NCBI GenBank assembly: GCA_016296185.1
Contig: JAEDJT010000004.1
Location: 1-60,990 of the forward strand
Source of the DNA: Bacilli bacterium
GTDB lineage: Bacteria > Bacillota_I > Bacilli_A > RF39 > UBA660
Direction of reading: 5' to 3'
Length of the DNA stretch: 60,990 nucleotides
The position numbers and the translations under genes were made by a program. The notes under the pieces are model-generated. The model saw only the letters and a list, made by a program, of their open reading frames with translations, ran no database searches and was not told where the DNA came from. Shown piece after piece: positions 6,327-15,216 of the stretch. How positions within the stretch are numbered: the first letter of the stretch is position 1; every line of letters begins with the position of its first letter.

Positions 6327-7201
6327 TATCCATCTCCTGTTACGTATTTAGATACATCTGGATATGTTTTGCTATATGAATCTTTTATTTCTCCATTAGA
6401 TATTTTTATTTCATGTTCATCTATTTCACATTTTGATGCATTTACATCAATATAATATATTTTCTTCTTTAATATATCTACATATCCGTTTTCACTATAT
6501 AATAAATAGTCAAATTCTGTATTGAACATTTTATTGAATGTATTTATTCCGTTAAGATAATTTCTATCTCCTAATTCATCTTTATAGATAGGGATATTTA
6601 CGTATCCAGTACTATTTCCGTTTGCTAATTCTTGGATTATTTCGTAATCTTCATTAATAATGTATACAGCACTTGTTTTTACATATGTTAATCCTGTATT
6701 CATTATATTATCTGTTAAAGTTAAGATTAAATATTCTTTATCGCTATCTATATCAGTTATTTTGTTTGTTTTAATACTATCAAAATCATTGTTTGATTGA
6801 TTTATCATATCCTTTTCATTGCTGTAATCGATTTTTGATGTTTCTCCTACTTTATTTCCATTTATATATAATTCTCTTATTAAATAATATGCTTTACTTT
6901 CTGCTTTTACTGTTTCTTCTCCAGTTTCACTATCTATTTCGTATTCACTATTATCTATTTCATCGTAATAGTAATATGCTAGTATTTCTTGTTTAATATT
7001 ATTTATATTTTCTGATTTACTATAACCTTTTATAAATGTATGATCTTTATTTATTTCTGGTTTATCATATTTTACTTCTCTTATTTGGTTTTTAAATATT
7101 ATATTTGATCCTTCTTTAAATAAACCTATTTTAAATATAATTAATAGTACAATACTTAATACTAATATTATTGATATTGTAAATGCTATTACTTTTTTCA
7201 T
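6320..7201 (-). CDS. Secreted or membrane-anchored hypothetical protein
   Basis: 293 aa from the ATG at 7201, chosen because GGTGAT lies just upstream and a consensus promoter overlaps the longer in-frame extension. An N-terminal signal-anchor (about residues 4-28) precedes an acidic extracytoplasmic domain containing 'AYYYYDEIDNSEYEIDSE' and ending 'VTGDGYC'. No family recognised. First gene of the operon ending with xerD. The neighbourhood gives no clear functional clue. Confidence 0.8.
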   Translation of the reverse strand: MKKVIAFTISIILVLSIVLLIIFKIGLFKEGSNIIFKNQIREVKYDKPEINKDHTFIKGYSKSENINNIKQEILAYYYYDEIDNSEYEIDSETGEETVKAESKAYYLIRELYINGNKVGETSKIDYSNEKDMINQSNNDFDSIKTNKITDIDSDKEYLILTLTDNIMNTGLTYVKTSAVYIINEDYEIIQELANGNSTGYVNIPIYKDELGDRNYLNGINTFNKMFNTEFDYLLYSENGYVDILKKKIYYIDVNASKCEIDEHEIKISNGEIKDSYSKTYPDVSKYVTGDGYC

Positions 7202-7217
7202 ATTATCACCTACTATA

Positions 7218-7246
7218 ATTATACAATAAATAATTAATATAAACAA
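7218..7246 (-). promoter_or_regulatory. SigmaA-type promoter of the xerD operon
   Basis: On the minus strand: TTGTTT (7246-7241), 17-base spacer, TATAAT (7223-7218). It is divergent from the rarA promoter about 40 bp away. Confidence 0.75.
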
Positions 7247-7261
7247 TTAGTTTACTTTTCA

Positions 7262-7270
7262 TGATATAAT
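7262..7270 (+). promoter_or_regulatory. Extended -10 promoter of rarA-gpsA
   Basis: TGATATAAT: a perfect -10 at 7265-7270 with an upstream TG. No close -35 match is seen. Confidence 0.6.
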
Positions 7271-7287
7271 TAACTAAGGTGGTTTAA

Positions 7288-8487
7288 ATGGAAATACTTG
7301 CTGATAAACTTAGACCCAAATGTATCGATGATATCATAGGTCAAAAACATTTAGTTGGTGAAGATAAAATAATTCGTAATTTAGTTAATAATAATCATTT
7401 AGTAAGTATGATACTTTATGGTAAACCTGGTATTGGTAAGACTAGTATTGCTACTGCAATTGCTAATCAAATTGATAAACCTTATCGTATGTTAAATGCT
7501 ACTATTAATAATAAACAAGATTTTGATATTGTTATAGAAGAAGCTAAAATGGAAGGCGAAATGATTGTTATTATGGATGAAATTCATCGCCTTAATAAAG
7601 ATAAACAAGATTTATTATTACCATATATTGAAAATGGATTAATTATATTAATTGGTATGACTACAAGTAATCCTTATCATAAGATTAATCCTGCAATTAG
7701 AAGTCGATGTCAAATATTTGAATTGAAAGAATTAAATGATGATGATATTAAGGAAGGTATTTTAAAAGCTAGTAAGTTTTTAAAAGATATAGTTATTGAT
7801 GATGATGCTTTAAATGCTATTTGTAGATTATCTAGTGGTGATTTAAGAAGTGCTATTAATCTTTTAGAAGTAGCTTATTATGGATCTAAAGATAAACATA
7901 TTACAATGGATGTTGTTACTAGTATTAATGCTAAAGCAGTATTCTTTAGTGATAGTGATGAAGATGGTCATTATGATGTATTATCTGGTTTACAAAAATC
8001 TATTAGAGGATCTGATGTAGATGCTGCTCTACACTATTTAGCTAGATTGATTAATGAAGGAGATTTAGACAGTATTTATAGAAGATTATCTGTTATTGCT
8101 TATGAAGATATTGGACTAGCTAATCCTTCTATTGGACCTAAAGTTATGGCTGCAATTCATGCTTCTGAATTAGTAGGTCTTCCTGAAGCTAGAATTCCTC
8201 TTGGTACATTAGTTACTGAAATGGCACTTAGCCCTAAAAGTAATAGTGCTCATATTTCATTAGATGAAGCTTTAGCTGATATTGAAAAAGGAAATACTGG
8301 TAGTTTGCCTAATCATTTAAAGATTGGTAGTCCTTTATACAAATATCCTCATGATTATCCTAATAATTGGGTTAAACAACAATATTTACCTGATAAAATT
8401 AAAAATAAAAAGTATTACAAACCATGTCATAATAAAATTGAAGATGGATTAAATAAAGTTAATAAAGAAATGAAAGGTGAAAAATAA
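7288..8487 (+). CDS. rarA: Replication-associated recombination protein RarA (MgsA)
   Basis: 399 aa AAA+ clamp-loader-like ATPase. It shows 'DDIIGQKHLVG' at the N-terminus, Walker A 'GKPGIGKTS', Walker B 'VIMDEIHR', sensor 1 'TTSNPYH', an Arg-rich 'AIRSRCQIFEL', and the C-terminal tetramerisation domain with 'EGDLDSIYRRLSVIAYEDI'. RarA acts at stalled replication forks with SSB. It shares a TAATG overlap with gpsA. In Bacillus rarA (yrvN) lies close to tcdA and aspS, as here. Confidence 0.95.
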   Translation: MEILADKLRPKCIDDIIGQKHLVGEDKIIRNLVNNNHLVSMILYGKPGIGKTSIATAIANQIDKPYRMLNATINNKQDFDIVIEEAKMEGEMIVIMDEIHRLNKDKQDLLLPYIENGLIILIGMTTSNPYHKINPAIRSRCQIFELKELNDDDIKEGILKASKFLKDIVIDDDALNAICRLSSGDLRSAINLLEVAYYGSKDKHITMDVVTSINAKAVFFSDSDEDGHYDVLSGLQKSIRGSDVDAALHYLARLINEGDLDSIYRRLSVIAYEDIGLANPSIGPKVMAAIHASELVGLPEARIPLGTLVTEMALSPKSNSAHISLDEALADIEKGNTGSLPNHLKIGSPLYKYPHDYPNNWVKQQYLPDKIKNKKYYKPCHNKIEDGLNKVNKEMKGEK

Positions 8488-9467
8488 TGAAAATAAGTTT
8501 AATTGGTACTGGTGCATATGGTGTTGCTATGGCTAGTATGTTATCTAAAAAGAATAAAAATATAATAATGTGGACTGAATCTCAAAAGACTTACGATAAA
8601 TATGTTTCAGATGGATATGTTATTAAAGATGTATTACCTGGTTTTGAACTTCCTAGTAATATTAAATTAACTACTAGTTATGATGAAGCTTGTAATGGAG
8701 CTGATATTATATTTATTATGAGTGCTGCTCAATTTGTTGGTAGCATTTGTAAAGAAATTAATAATTATATTACTAAAAATACTATTGTTTGTATTGCATC
8801 TAAAGGTATTGAAAATAACAGTTGTAAATTTTTATCTGATATTGCTTATGAAACATTAAAAACTAAAAATATTGCTATTATTAGTGGACCTTCTTTTGCT
8901 ATTGATATGGCTCAAGGAAATCCTGTTGGTTTAACTATTGCTTCTAGAAGTAAAAAGACAAGACAAGATATTATTAAAGTATTAGCTAATGATACTTTAA
9001 AATTAAGAGAAACTAGAGATTTAATTGGTGTGCAAATATGTGGTAGTGTTAAAAACATTATTGCACTTGCTGCTGGTATGATTAATGGTATGGGTTATCC
9101 TGAATCTACTCAAAGCTTTTTAATTACTGAATCATTACATGATATTAAAGCTTTAATTGCTGCTTTAGGAGGTAATCCTAAAACTATTACATCTTTTGCT
9201 GGTGTTGGAGATTTATTACTTACTTGTACTAGTACTAAAAGTAGAAATTATAGTTTTGGTAATATAATTGGTCAAGGTGCTACTAAAGAAGAAAAAGAAA
9301 AATATTTAAGTGATACTACTGTTGAAGGTTATTATACTTTAAAAAGTATTTATAAATTAATTAAGAATAAAAAGATTAAAATGCCTATTATTGATTTAAT
9401 TTATAAAATTATTATGAAAGATGAAGAACCTCAATCATTAATTAAATTCTTAATAAATAAAAAATAG
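8487..9467 (+). CDS. gpsA: NAD(P)-dependent glycerol-3-phosphate dehydrogenase
   Basis: 326 aa. The N-terminal Rossmann motif is 'LIGTGAYGVAMA'. 'SGPSFAIDMAQGNPVG' and the catalytic-Lys segment 'CGSVKNIIALAAGM' are typical of GpsA. The enzyme reduces dihydroxyacetone phosphate to sn-glycerol-3-phosphate, the backbone precursor of membrane phospholipids. The start codon overlaps the rarA stop, and a bidirectional terminator follows. In Bacillus gpsA lies elsewhere, so the rarA-gpsA pairing is a local arrangement. Confidence 0.95.
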   Translation: MKISLIGTGAYGVAMASMLSKKNKNIIMWTESQKTYDKYVSDGYVIKDVLPGFELPSNIKLTTSYDEACNGADIIFIMSAAQFVGSICKEINNYITKNTIVCIASKGIENNSCKFLSDIAYETLKTKNIAIISGPSFAIDMAQGNPVGLTIASRSKKTRQDIIKVLANDTLKLRETRDLIGVQICGSVKNIIALAAGMINGMGYPESTQSFLITESLHDIKALIAALGGNPKTITSFAGVGDLLLTCTSTKSRNYSFGNIIGQGATKEEKEKYLSDTTVEGYYTLKSIYKLIKNKKIKMPIIDLIYKIIMKDEEPQSLIKFLINKK

Positions 9468-9488
9468 TGATTATTCATCACTATTTTT
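9462..9488. terminator. Bidirectional terminator between gpsA and 62-aa gene
   Basis: AAATAGTGAT (9462-9471) and ATCACTATTT (9477-9486), with A and T runs on either side. The hairpin includes the stop codons of both convergent genes. Confidence 0.85.
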
Positions 9489-9659
9489 TTTATCGTCTGT
9501 TATTTCTAAAAAGTTATTTATTGTTTCTTTTATATCTTGTTGTTCTTCTTCTGTTTTAGCATTTTGTAATAAAAATTCTAAGTATGTTGTTTCTTCATTA
9601 AAAGTTAAGTCTTCATTTATTAGAGAACTATTCTTTAGTACTTCATCTATTTTCTCCAT
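9471..9659 (-). CDS. Small acidic hypothetical protein (62 aa)
   Basis: 62 aa, strongly acidic, predicted all-helical ('NEETTYLEFLLQNAKTEEEQ'), no membrane segment. Starts five bases downstream of tcdA with a GGGAAG site, so it is co-transcribed with it. Not a recognised family. Confidence 0.7.
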   Translation of the reverse strand: MEKIDEVLKNSSLINEDLTFNEETTYLEFLLQNAKTEEEQQDIKETINNFLEITDDKKNSDE

Positions 9660-9663
9660 AAAA

Positions 9664-10347
9664 TCACTTCCCTGTATTAATTATATCATTAAATACCCAA
9701 TATGCGATATAAAAACCTGCAGTGTTTGGAACTAAAGCACATGATCCAACTGTTCTTTCACCTGTTTTTATAGGTAATTCGTCTGATGCAACTACTGGTA
9801 TTTTTGCTTTAATATTTTTATCTCTTAAAGCTTTTCTTAAATTTTTAGCTAATGGATCATTATTTGTTTTCCAGATGTTTGTTAATTTTAACATTGTTGG
9901 ATTTAATCTATTGCCTGTACCAGTTGCACATATTATTTTTTTATTGTGTTCTAATGCTTTTTCTATTAATAATACTTTAGTTGTTAATGTATCACAACAA
10001 TCAATTATATAATCATAACTATCTATGTTTATTTCATCTATATTTTCTTTTATAAGGAATTTTTCTTTATAATCGATTAAACAATCATTATTTATATTTA
10101 AACCTCTTATTTTGGCTTCTTTTGCTTTATTTTGACCTATATTTGATAGATTGCTTAATAATTGTCTGTTTAGATTACTTTTATCAAATACATCATTATC
10201 TATTATTGTAAATTTTTGTACTCCTAATCTTACTAATGCTTCAAAGCAAGCTCCACCTACTCCACCTACTCCAACAATTAAGATATTTTTATCTTTAACT
10301 TTATTTATATCTTCTTCACTTATTATTAATTGTAATCTTTCAAACAT
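9664..10347 (-). CDS. tcdA: tRNA threonylcarbamoyladenosine dehydratase (TcdA/CsdL)
   Basis: 227 aa of the ThiF/E1 family: ATP-binding 'GVGGVGGACFEALVRLG', 'DNDVFDKSNLNRQ' and 'DCCDTLTTKVLL'. No JAB or rhodanese domain, so TcdA rather than MoeB or ThiF. It cyclises t6A37 to ct6A in tRNAs reading ANN codons. The ATG at 10347 was chosen because GGAAG lies eight bases upstream; an in-frame GTG at 10356 abuts the ribosome site. It follows the 6S-like RNA gene, and an extended -10 element lies just after the RNA terminator. Confidence 0.9.
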   Translation of the reverse strand: MFERLQLIISEEDINKVKDKNILIVGVGGVGGACFEALVRLGVQKFTIIDNDVFDKSNLNRQLLSNLSNIGQNKAKEAKIRGLNINNDCLIDYKEKFLIKENIDEINIDSYDYIIDCCDTLTTKVLLIEKALEHNKKIICATGTGNRLNPTMLKLTNIWKTNNDPLAKNLRKALRDKNIKAKIPVVASDELPIKTGERTVGSCALVPNTAGFYIAYWVFNDIINTGK

Positions 10348-10375
10348 ATTAATCACTTCCGACTAAATTATACCA

Positions 10376-10557
10376 TAAAAAAATACCCAGGGTATACTCA
10401 CGTGTGATAAAAACCTGCACTACACAGGTGGGCATCACATGACTTATTTTAGGATCCCTAATCAATGAAAAGGTCTTCAACACCATAAGTCAATTAGATT
10501 CCCTTATAATCACTTACTCGGTTTTTATAGATCGTAAGTATATTTATCCTTGGGTAC
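10376..10557 (-). ncRNA. ssrS: 6S RNA candidate
   Basis: About 180 bases transcribed leftward. The ends pair: TACCC near 10556 with GGGTA near 10384, then AGG with CCT, TATACT with AGTATA, and, after a bubble, ATAAAAACC with GGTTTTTAT. This long, interrupted rod with a central bubble is the 6S RNA shape, used to trap sigmaA-RNA polymerase. It has its own promoter and ends in a run of seven U. In Bacillus, 6S-1 (bsrA) lies next to yrvM (tcdA) and aspS, the same neighbours as here. No covariance search was possible. 6S is the best fit but another structured RNA is not excluded. Confidence 0.68.
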
Positions 10558-10561
10558 TTTA

Positions 10562-10589
10562 ATTATAGCATATAAAAAGTGAATAGCAA
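10562..10589 (-). promoter_or_regulatory. Promoter of the 6S-like RNA
   Basis: Minus strand: TTGCTA (10589-10584), 16-base spacer ending TGC, TATAAT (10567-10562). The start site would be near 10555, where the RNA's pairing arm begins. The -35 overlaps the herA terminator stem. Confidence 0.7.
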
Positions 10590-10602
10590 TAAACTATTCA
10601 CT
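10573..10602 (-). terminator. Terminator of the HerA-type gene
   Basis: Minus strand: AGTGAATAG (10602-10594) pairs with CTATTCACT (10586-10578), followed by TTTTTA. A perfect 9-bp stem. Confidence 0.85.
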
Positions 10603-10614
10603 AATTTTACATTA

Positions 10615-12714
10615 TTAATTTATTGGTGGAATAAATTTTGGTTTTATTATTCCAGCTTCTCCGCTTGATTGATTCTCATCTTGTGGTGGTGTTTGTACTG
10701 GTTGCATCATTGGTTCTATTGTCTTTTCAGTTGACACTTGTGTTGTCATTATTGGAACTTCTTTCTTTTCTTCTATTTGTACGTTTGGAATATCTGGAAG
10801 TAAGTTATTTGTATCAGTATTTTGAGTTGTATCAGCAACCATTGAATTTGTATTAGCTACTGCATTTGGAGTTGATGCTTCCATATTCTCTGCTACCATG
10901 CTTGATCCATATTTATCATCGGTTCCTTGAATTTTCCAACAATTATTAACGTCACATGAATTTGAGTTTGGCGCTGGATTAGGCATTTCCATTTTTATAA
11001 CCATTGGTAATTTAAATGCTCCACCAAATCCTACACAGTTACCTGGTTGTAAGATTTTTTGTTTTTCAATAACATCTGCTGAGATATTTGGTAACATTGT
11101 TCTAATGTATTCAATGTCTTTAGGGTGTGTCATTTTAAATATTAAGAAGTTACTACATTGTGCAATAACTGTTTCTGATATTTCTACTGGTCTTTGTGAA
11201 ATAATATTTAATAAAACACCATATTTACGACCTTCTTTTGCGATACGGTCGAAAATGTTATAACCAATTAAGTATACGTCTGCATCTTTCATTACGTATC
11301 TATGCGCTTCTTCTAAGAATAGATGGAATGGAATTTTTGCTCTTTGTTTTCTTGTTTTTGCAAATTCAAAGAATAATCTTGCCATTATTTTAACTATAAT
11401 TTTAGCTTGAGTATCATCTATATCTTCTAAGTTAAGATTTATTACTTGTGCTTTTTTATTTCCTATTGCTACTAATTGTGCAATATATGATTCTACACTT
11501 ATATAGTTTTCACATTTGTAAATTGTTGCGATTTTACTATTCATAATTGCTTGTAATCTAACTTTTAATAACATTGAATCATCATATAATTGTTCATTAG
11601 CTTGGAAACCATCAGAAATTAATGTAAATTCTAAAGCATTAGCAAAGTCTTTCATTGAATAGAAAGCATTTAATGGTTCTTCTGTTAATTCCATTTCTTC
11701 ATCAATATGTTTTAAGATATAATCTGTAATTAATACTGATTCACCAAAGTTACCATTACTATCGATTTCAAAACATTCTGATAATGTTCTTGTATAACCT
11801 AAACCTTGTATTACACTATCGAAATTAAAATCTTTTGTATGACATACTTCTAATATTTTGAAGATATCATTCTTTTTATTAGCTGTAATTTGATTACTAT
11901 ATAATACTGCAATTAATGCTTTTGCAATTAAGTGGTTTTTATATTTTTCTGCAGTTTCATCATCTTTACTAAATATTCTAGTTAATTTTAAAGCTCTTTC
12001 AATAATAGGTATTTGGCTGTGTTTATCAGCTTGTAACATTATTGTTAAGTCGTCCATTTGTAATAAATGGAATGGAATATTTAATGGATAATCTGTTTCT
12101 TCTTGCATGTTAGTTGTAATGAATTTGTAACTATAATTTGGATTTAGTTTATCTAACTCTCTAAATGCTGTTTTATATTCACCATATGCATCGAAGATAA
12201 AAATATTAGCATTATATGATACTAATTTTGGATTGCTGAATATGTTTTGTACTACTCTGGCAACTCCACAAGATTTACCTGAACCGGTATTGCCAAATAC
12301 TGCCATATGGTTAGCAAATAAGTTATTAATATCTGCACATACTTCATAATCTTTATAAATTGAACTTCTACCAACTTTAAATGTTGTTTCGTCATATACT
12401 CCAACTATTGCATTTAATTCTTCGTTATTAATTAATCTGATTAGTGAATTCATTACTGGTTTTCTAATAACACCTGATACGTATTTTCCTTCGTGGAATT
12501 CACCTAATAATCTTATTTTTATAAATCCGTCGTTAACTTCATCAACTTCACCTAAAATTAATTGATCTGGAGCTTCAAATACAACGTGTGTATTCATTAA
12601 GTCTCCCATTTCTTCTGCAGATGCTTTTGTTTCTGCTGTTACATCGTTTCCTGCAATGAATTTGATTTTACCGAATATTGATTCGTTTGTTCCTAAATCT
12701 AATGTTTCATTCAT
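10615..12714 (-). CDS. HerA-type hexameric ATPase (HAS-barrel plus DUF87)
   Basis: 699 aa. An N-terminal beta-barrel (about 1-130) precedes the ATPase: Walker A 'AVFGNTGSGKSCGVARVV', a Walker-B-like 'FIFDAYGEYKT', and downstream 'FLEEAHRYV', 'AKEGRKYGVLL' and 'ISQRP', all typical of HerA/FtsK-like DNA translocases. The last 100 residues are low-complexity (Thr, Asn, Pro, Gln). HerA usually works with nuclease NurA in end resection, or with Sir2-like or other partners in defence modules; none is adjacent. The ATG at 12714 follows AAGAGGTG; the GTG at 12723 lies within that site. It is its own transcription unit. Confidence 0.85.
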   Translation of the reverse strand: MNETLDLGTNESIFGKIKFIAGNDVTAETKASAEEMGDLMNTHVVFEAPDQLILGEVDEVNDGFIKIRLLGEFHEGKYVSGVIRKPVMNSLIRLINNEELNAIVGVYDETTFKVGRSSIYKDYEVCADINNLFANHMAVFGNTGSGKSCGVARVVQNIFSNPKLVSYNANIFIFDAYGEYKTAFRELDKLNPNYSYKFITTNMQEETDYPLNIPFHLLQMDDLTIMLQADKHSQIPIIERALKLTRIFSKDDETAEKYKNHLIAKALIAVLYSNQITANKKNDIFKILEVCHTKDFNFDSVIQGLGYTRTLSECFEIDSNGNFGESVLITDYILKHIDEEMELTEEPLNAFYSMKDFANALEFTLISDGFQANEQLYDDSMLLKVRLQAIMNSKIATIYKCENYISVESYIAQLVAIGNKKAQVINLNLEDIDDTQAKIIVKIMARLFFEFAKTRKQRAKIPFHLFLEEAHRYVMKDADVYLIGYNIFDRIAKEGRKYGVLLNIISQRPVEISETVIAQCSNFLIFKMTHPKDIEYIRTMLPNISADVIEKQKILQPGNCVGFGGAFKLPMVIKMEMPNPAPNSNSCDVNNCWKIQGTDDKYGSSMVAENMEASTPNAVANTNSMVADTTQNTDTNNLLPDIPNVQIEEKKEVPIMTTQVSTEKTIEPMMQPVQTPPQDENQSSGEAGIIKPKFIPPIN

Positions 12715-12773
12715 AGCCAACACCTCTTCTATTATATTAATATAATATCACATTTTAATATATAAAAAAATAA

Positions 12774-12802
12774 AAAAATATCATCTTTCAATGATATTTT
12801 TA
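12774..12802 (-). terminator. Terminator downstream of the interrupted gene
   Basis: Minus strand AAAAATATCAT and ATGATATTTTT arms around a six-base loop, with a T-rich tail. It isolates the herA-type gene from the broken gene. Confidence 0.75.
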
Positions 12803-13675
12803 TTATTTTAATCCTAATACTTGTTCTTGTGTTTTTAAATATTCTAGATATCTTAAATGTTTTTGATAATAGAAATTGTTTCTATATATTTTGTTATTAT
12901 CTTTATCTTGAACAAATCCATTTTCTTTTAGTATTTTTTCTATTGATTTTTTAATTTTTGAATAATCTACTTCTTCTATAAATTCTTGATTTGCACTTGA
13001 ATGAAAGTATTCTCCTAATTTTTCATATTTTTCTTTAGGATCTATATCTTTAATACTTTCTTCGAATTCTTCCATTGTCTTATATTCAGGATTTGGAATT
13101 GTTTTTGAATATCCTGATTGTATTAATGCTGTTTCTAAATCTACAGTAGATTCTTTATCAGGAACGTCTTGCATTTTTAACATACAAGCGAATTGGCTTA
13201 ATAGTAATATTGCTTTTTGTCCTAAGCATTTTACTCCTACTATTACTGATCCACTGTGATAACCTTTAAATATGTAGAATTGTTCTGGTAGATTATTAAT
13301 TATTTGTTGATTTTCTTCTGATAGATTTTCTTCTAATATTTCTATCCATGCATTATTATCGCAAAACTCACTACACATAAAAGTAAATATATTTTTGCCC
13401 CATAATATTTTACATGGCTCAACACATTCTTCTATTATGAATTCTCTTGGATTCTTTTCTACATCTTCTTGTGTAGCATGTGAACATCCTTTATATTCTT
13501 CATTTTGTGGTAAGAATCCTCTTTCAACTAATTCTTTATTAATTTCTTCTAAAGATTTTGTTCTTCCAAAAAATTATTCTACATCTATTTGATAATCTGC
13601 TGGTGTTTCTTCAAATATTTTATTCTTTTTTGAACATACTTCTATTAATTTATGGAAATAACTTGTTATTTTCAT
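12803..13675 (-). pseudogene. Conserved-looking gene interrupted by one in-frame TAA
   Basis: One continuous reading frame of 291 codons from an ATG at 13675, with a strong GAGGGG ribosome site and a consensus promoter. It is broken only by TAA at 13576-13574 (codon 34). Sequence on both sides keeps coding character: 'ADYQIDVE' before the stop, 'FFGRTKSLEEINKEL' after it. The second part has grouped Cys/His ('GCSH', 'ECVEPC', 'MCSEFCDNN'). A GAA-to-TAA single change would explain it. The largest open remainder (191 aa from 13378) has no ribosome site. Family not recognised. Either a recent nonsense mutation, an assembly error or recoding; TGA reassignment cannot explain a TAA. Confidence 0.75.
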
Positions 13676-13701
13676 TTTTAAAACCCCTCTTCTTGTTAAA
13701 T

Positions 13702-13730
13702 ATTTTAGCATTTTAAGGTGTTTTAAACAA
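13702..13730 (-). promoter_or_regulatory. Promoter of the interrupted gene
   Basis: Minus strand: TTGTTT (13730-13725), 17-base spacer ending TGC, TAAAAT (13707-13702). Promoter and ribosome site remain intact although the frame is broken. Confidence 0.7.
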
Positions 13731-13752
13731 ATTTTGCTTAAAAAAGACAAGA

Positions 13753-15216
13753 TTATCTCTTGTCTAATTCTTTATGTAATATTTCTTTTGTCATTACTGG
13801 GTTTGCTTTACCTCTAGTGTTTTTCATAACTTGTCCTACAAAGTAATCGAATAAGTTATCTTTACCACTCTTATATTGTTCAATTTGTGAAGTACTATTA
13901 TCTAGTATTTCTGTAATAATTCTAGTTAATTCGCCTTCATCTGAGATTTGAGCATTTTCAGCACTGATATAATTTTTAGGTTCTTTTTGTTCTTCTATTG
14001 CTTTAAAGAATACTTCTTTTGCTTGTTTTGAAGATAACATACCTTTTTCAATTGCATCAGTTATTTGTTTTAACATTTCTGGACGAATATATAATTCATC
14101 AATAGTTATATTTTGTTTATTTAATTCTCCAACAATGTTTACTGTTACCCAGTTTGCTGCTACTTTAGCATCTATACCTAATTTAACACATTCTTCATAG
14201 TAATCTGAAATTGCTTTTTCTTTTACTAAGACAGTCGCATCATAAGAAGATAATCCATATTCTTCAATATATTTACTTCTTCTTTGTGGTGCTAATTCAG
14301 GGATTGAAGCTCTTATTTCTTCTAACCATTCTTTAGATATTTTAAATCTTGGAATATTTGGTTCTACAAAATATTTATAATCTATAGCATCTGCTTTTGA
14401 TCTCATTCTTATAGTAGTTTGAGAATCTTCGTCCCATCTTCTTGTTTCTTGTTCTATTTCTGTATCGTATGTACCATTTTCTTTAGCTTCTGTTTGTCTT
14501 TCGATTTCGTAATTAATTGCATCTCTTACGCCACCGAATGAGTTAACATTTTTAATTTCAACTTTTGTTCCCCAGTTTTCTGGATTTTCTTCATCTAAAG
14601 ATGCATCCATAATTGATACGTTAACATCACATCTAATTTGTCCTTTTTTAGAATCTGCTTCAGATATTCCGGCATATTGATATACACTTCTCATATGTTC
14701 TAAGAATGCTACAGCTTCTTTTGCTGTATGAATATCTGGTTTAGTTACTAATTCTAGTAATGGAACACCAGCTCTATTATAATCTATATTACTTGTTGAG
14801 TAGAAGTGATCTAATGAAGCTGCATCTTCTTCTAAATGGATATTATCTATTCCTACTCTAAATGTTGTATCATCATCCATTAAAACATCTACATAACCAC
14901 CCATTCCTACACAATCTTCTGGTGGATTTTGAGTTATTTGATAGTTTTTTGGCATATCTGGATAATAGTAATTTTTTCTTTCAAAATACATATATTCAGG
15001 TTGATTACAATTCAAAATCATTGATGCCATTAAAGATAATTTAACACATTCTTTATTTAATACTGGTAATGTGCCAGGGAATGCCATATCTATAGGTCTT
15101 ACATTTGTATTAGGAGTTTCTTTATATGAGTTTTCTGCGCTTGAAAATACTTTTGTATTTGTTTCTGATACTTCACAGTGCATTTCTAACCCAATTTTGG
15201 CTATATATTTAGTCAT
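13753..15216 (-). CDS. gatB: Asp/Glu-tRNA amidotransferase subunit B
   Basis: 487 aa. N-terminal 'IGLEMHCEV', kinase motif 'FERKNYYYPDMPKNYQITQ', 'EEDAASLDH' and 'DYNRAGVPLLELVTKPD' are GatB signatures. The helical and YqeY-like C-terminal tail ends 'VMKNTRGKANPVMTKEIL', which grips the tRNA elbow. GatB phosphorylates Glu-tRNA-Gln or Asp-tRNA-Asn before amidation. TAATG overlap with gatA; last gene of the hisS operon. Confidence 0.97.
   Translation of the reverse strand: MTKYIAKIGLEMHCEVSETNTKVFSSAENSYKETPNTNVRPIDMAFPGTLPVLNKECVKLSLMASMILNCNQPEYMYFERKNYYYPDMPKNYQITQNPPEDCVGMGGYVDVLMDDDTTFRVGIDNIHLEEDAASLDHFYSTSNIDYNRAGVPLLELVTKPDIHTAKEAVAFLEHMRSVYQYAGISEADSKKGQIRCDVNVSIMDASLDEENPENWGTKVEIKNVNSFGGVRDAINYEIERQTEAKENGTYDTEIEQETRRWDEDSQTTIRMRSKADAIDYKYFVEPNIPRFKISKEWLEEIRASIPELAPQRRSKYIEEYGLSSYDATVLVKEKAISDYYEECVKLGIDAKVAANWVTVNIVGELNKQNITIDELYIRPEMLKQITDAIEKGMLSSKQAKEVFFKAIEEQKEPKNYISAENAQISDEGELTRIITEILDNSTSQIEQYKSGKDNLFDYFVGQVMKNTRGKANPVMTKEILHKELDKR

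Noticed and set aside
6331..6333. ATG start for the small ORF before xerD
   Set aside because: That frame stops after eight codons and abuts the ribosome site; the TTG at 6326 in another frame has proper spacing and 45 codons.
13574..13576. Alternative genetic code as explanation of the interrupted gene
   Set aside because: The stop is TAA, many genes end in TAA, and full-length genes use TGG for Trp with TGA as a stop at 60096.
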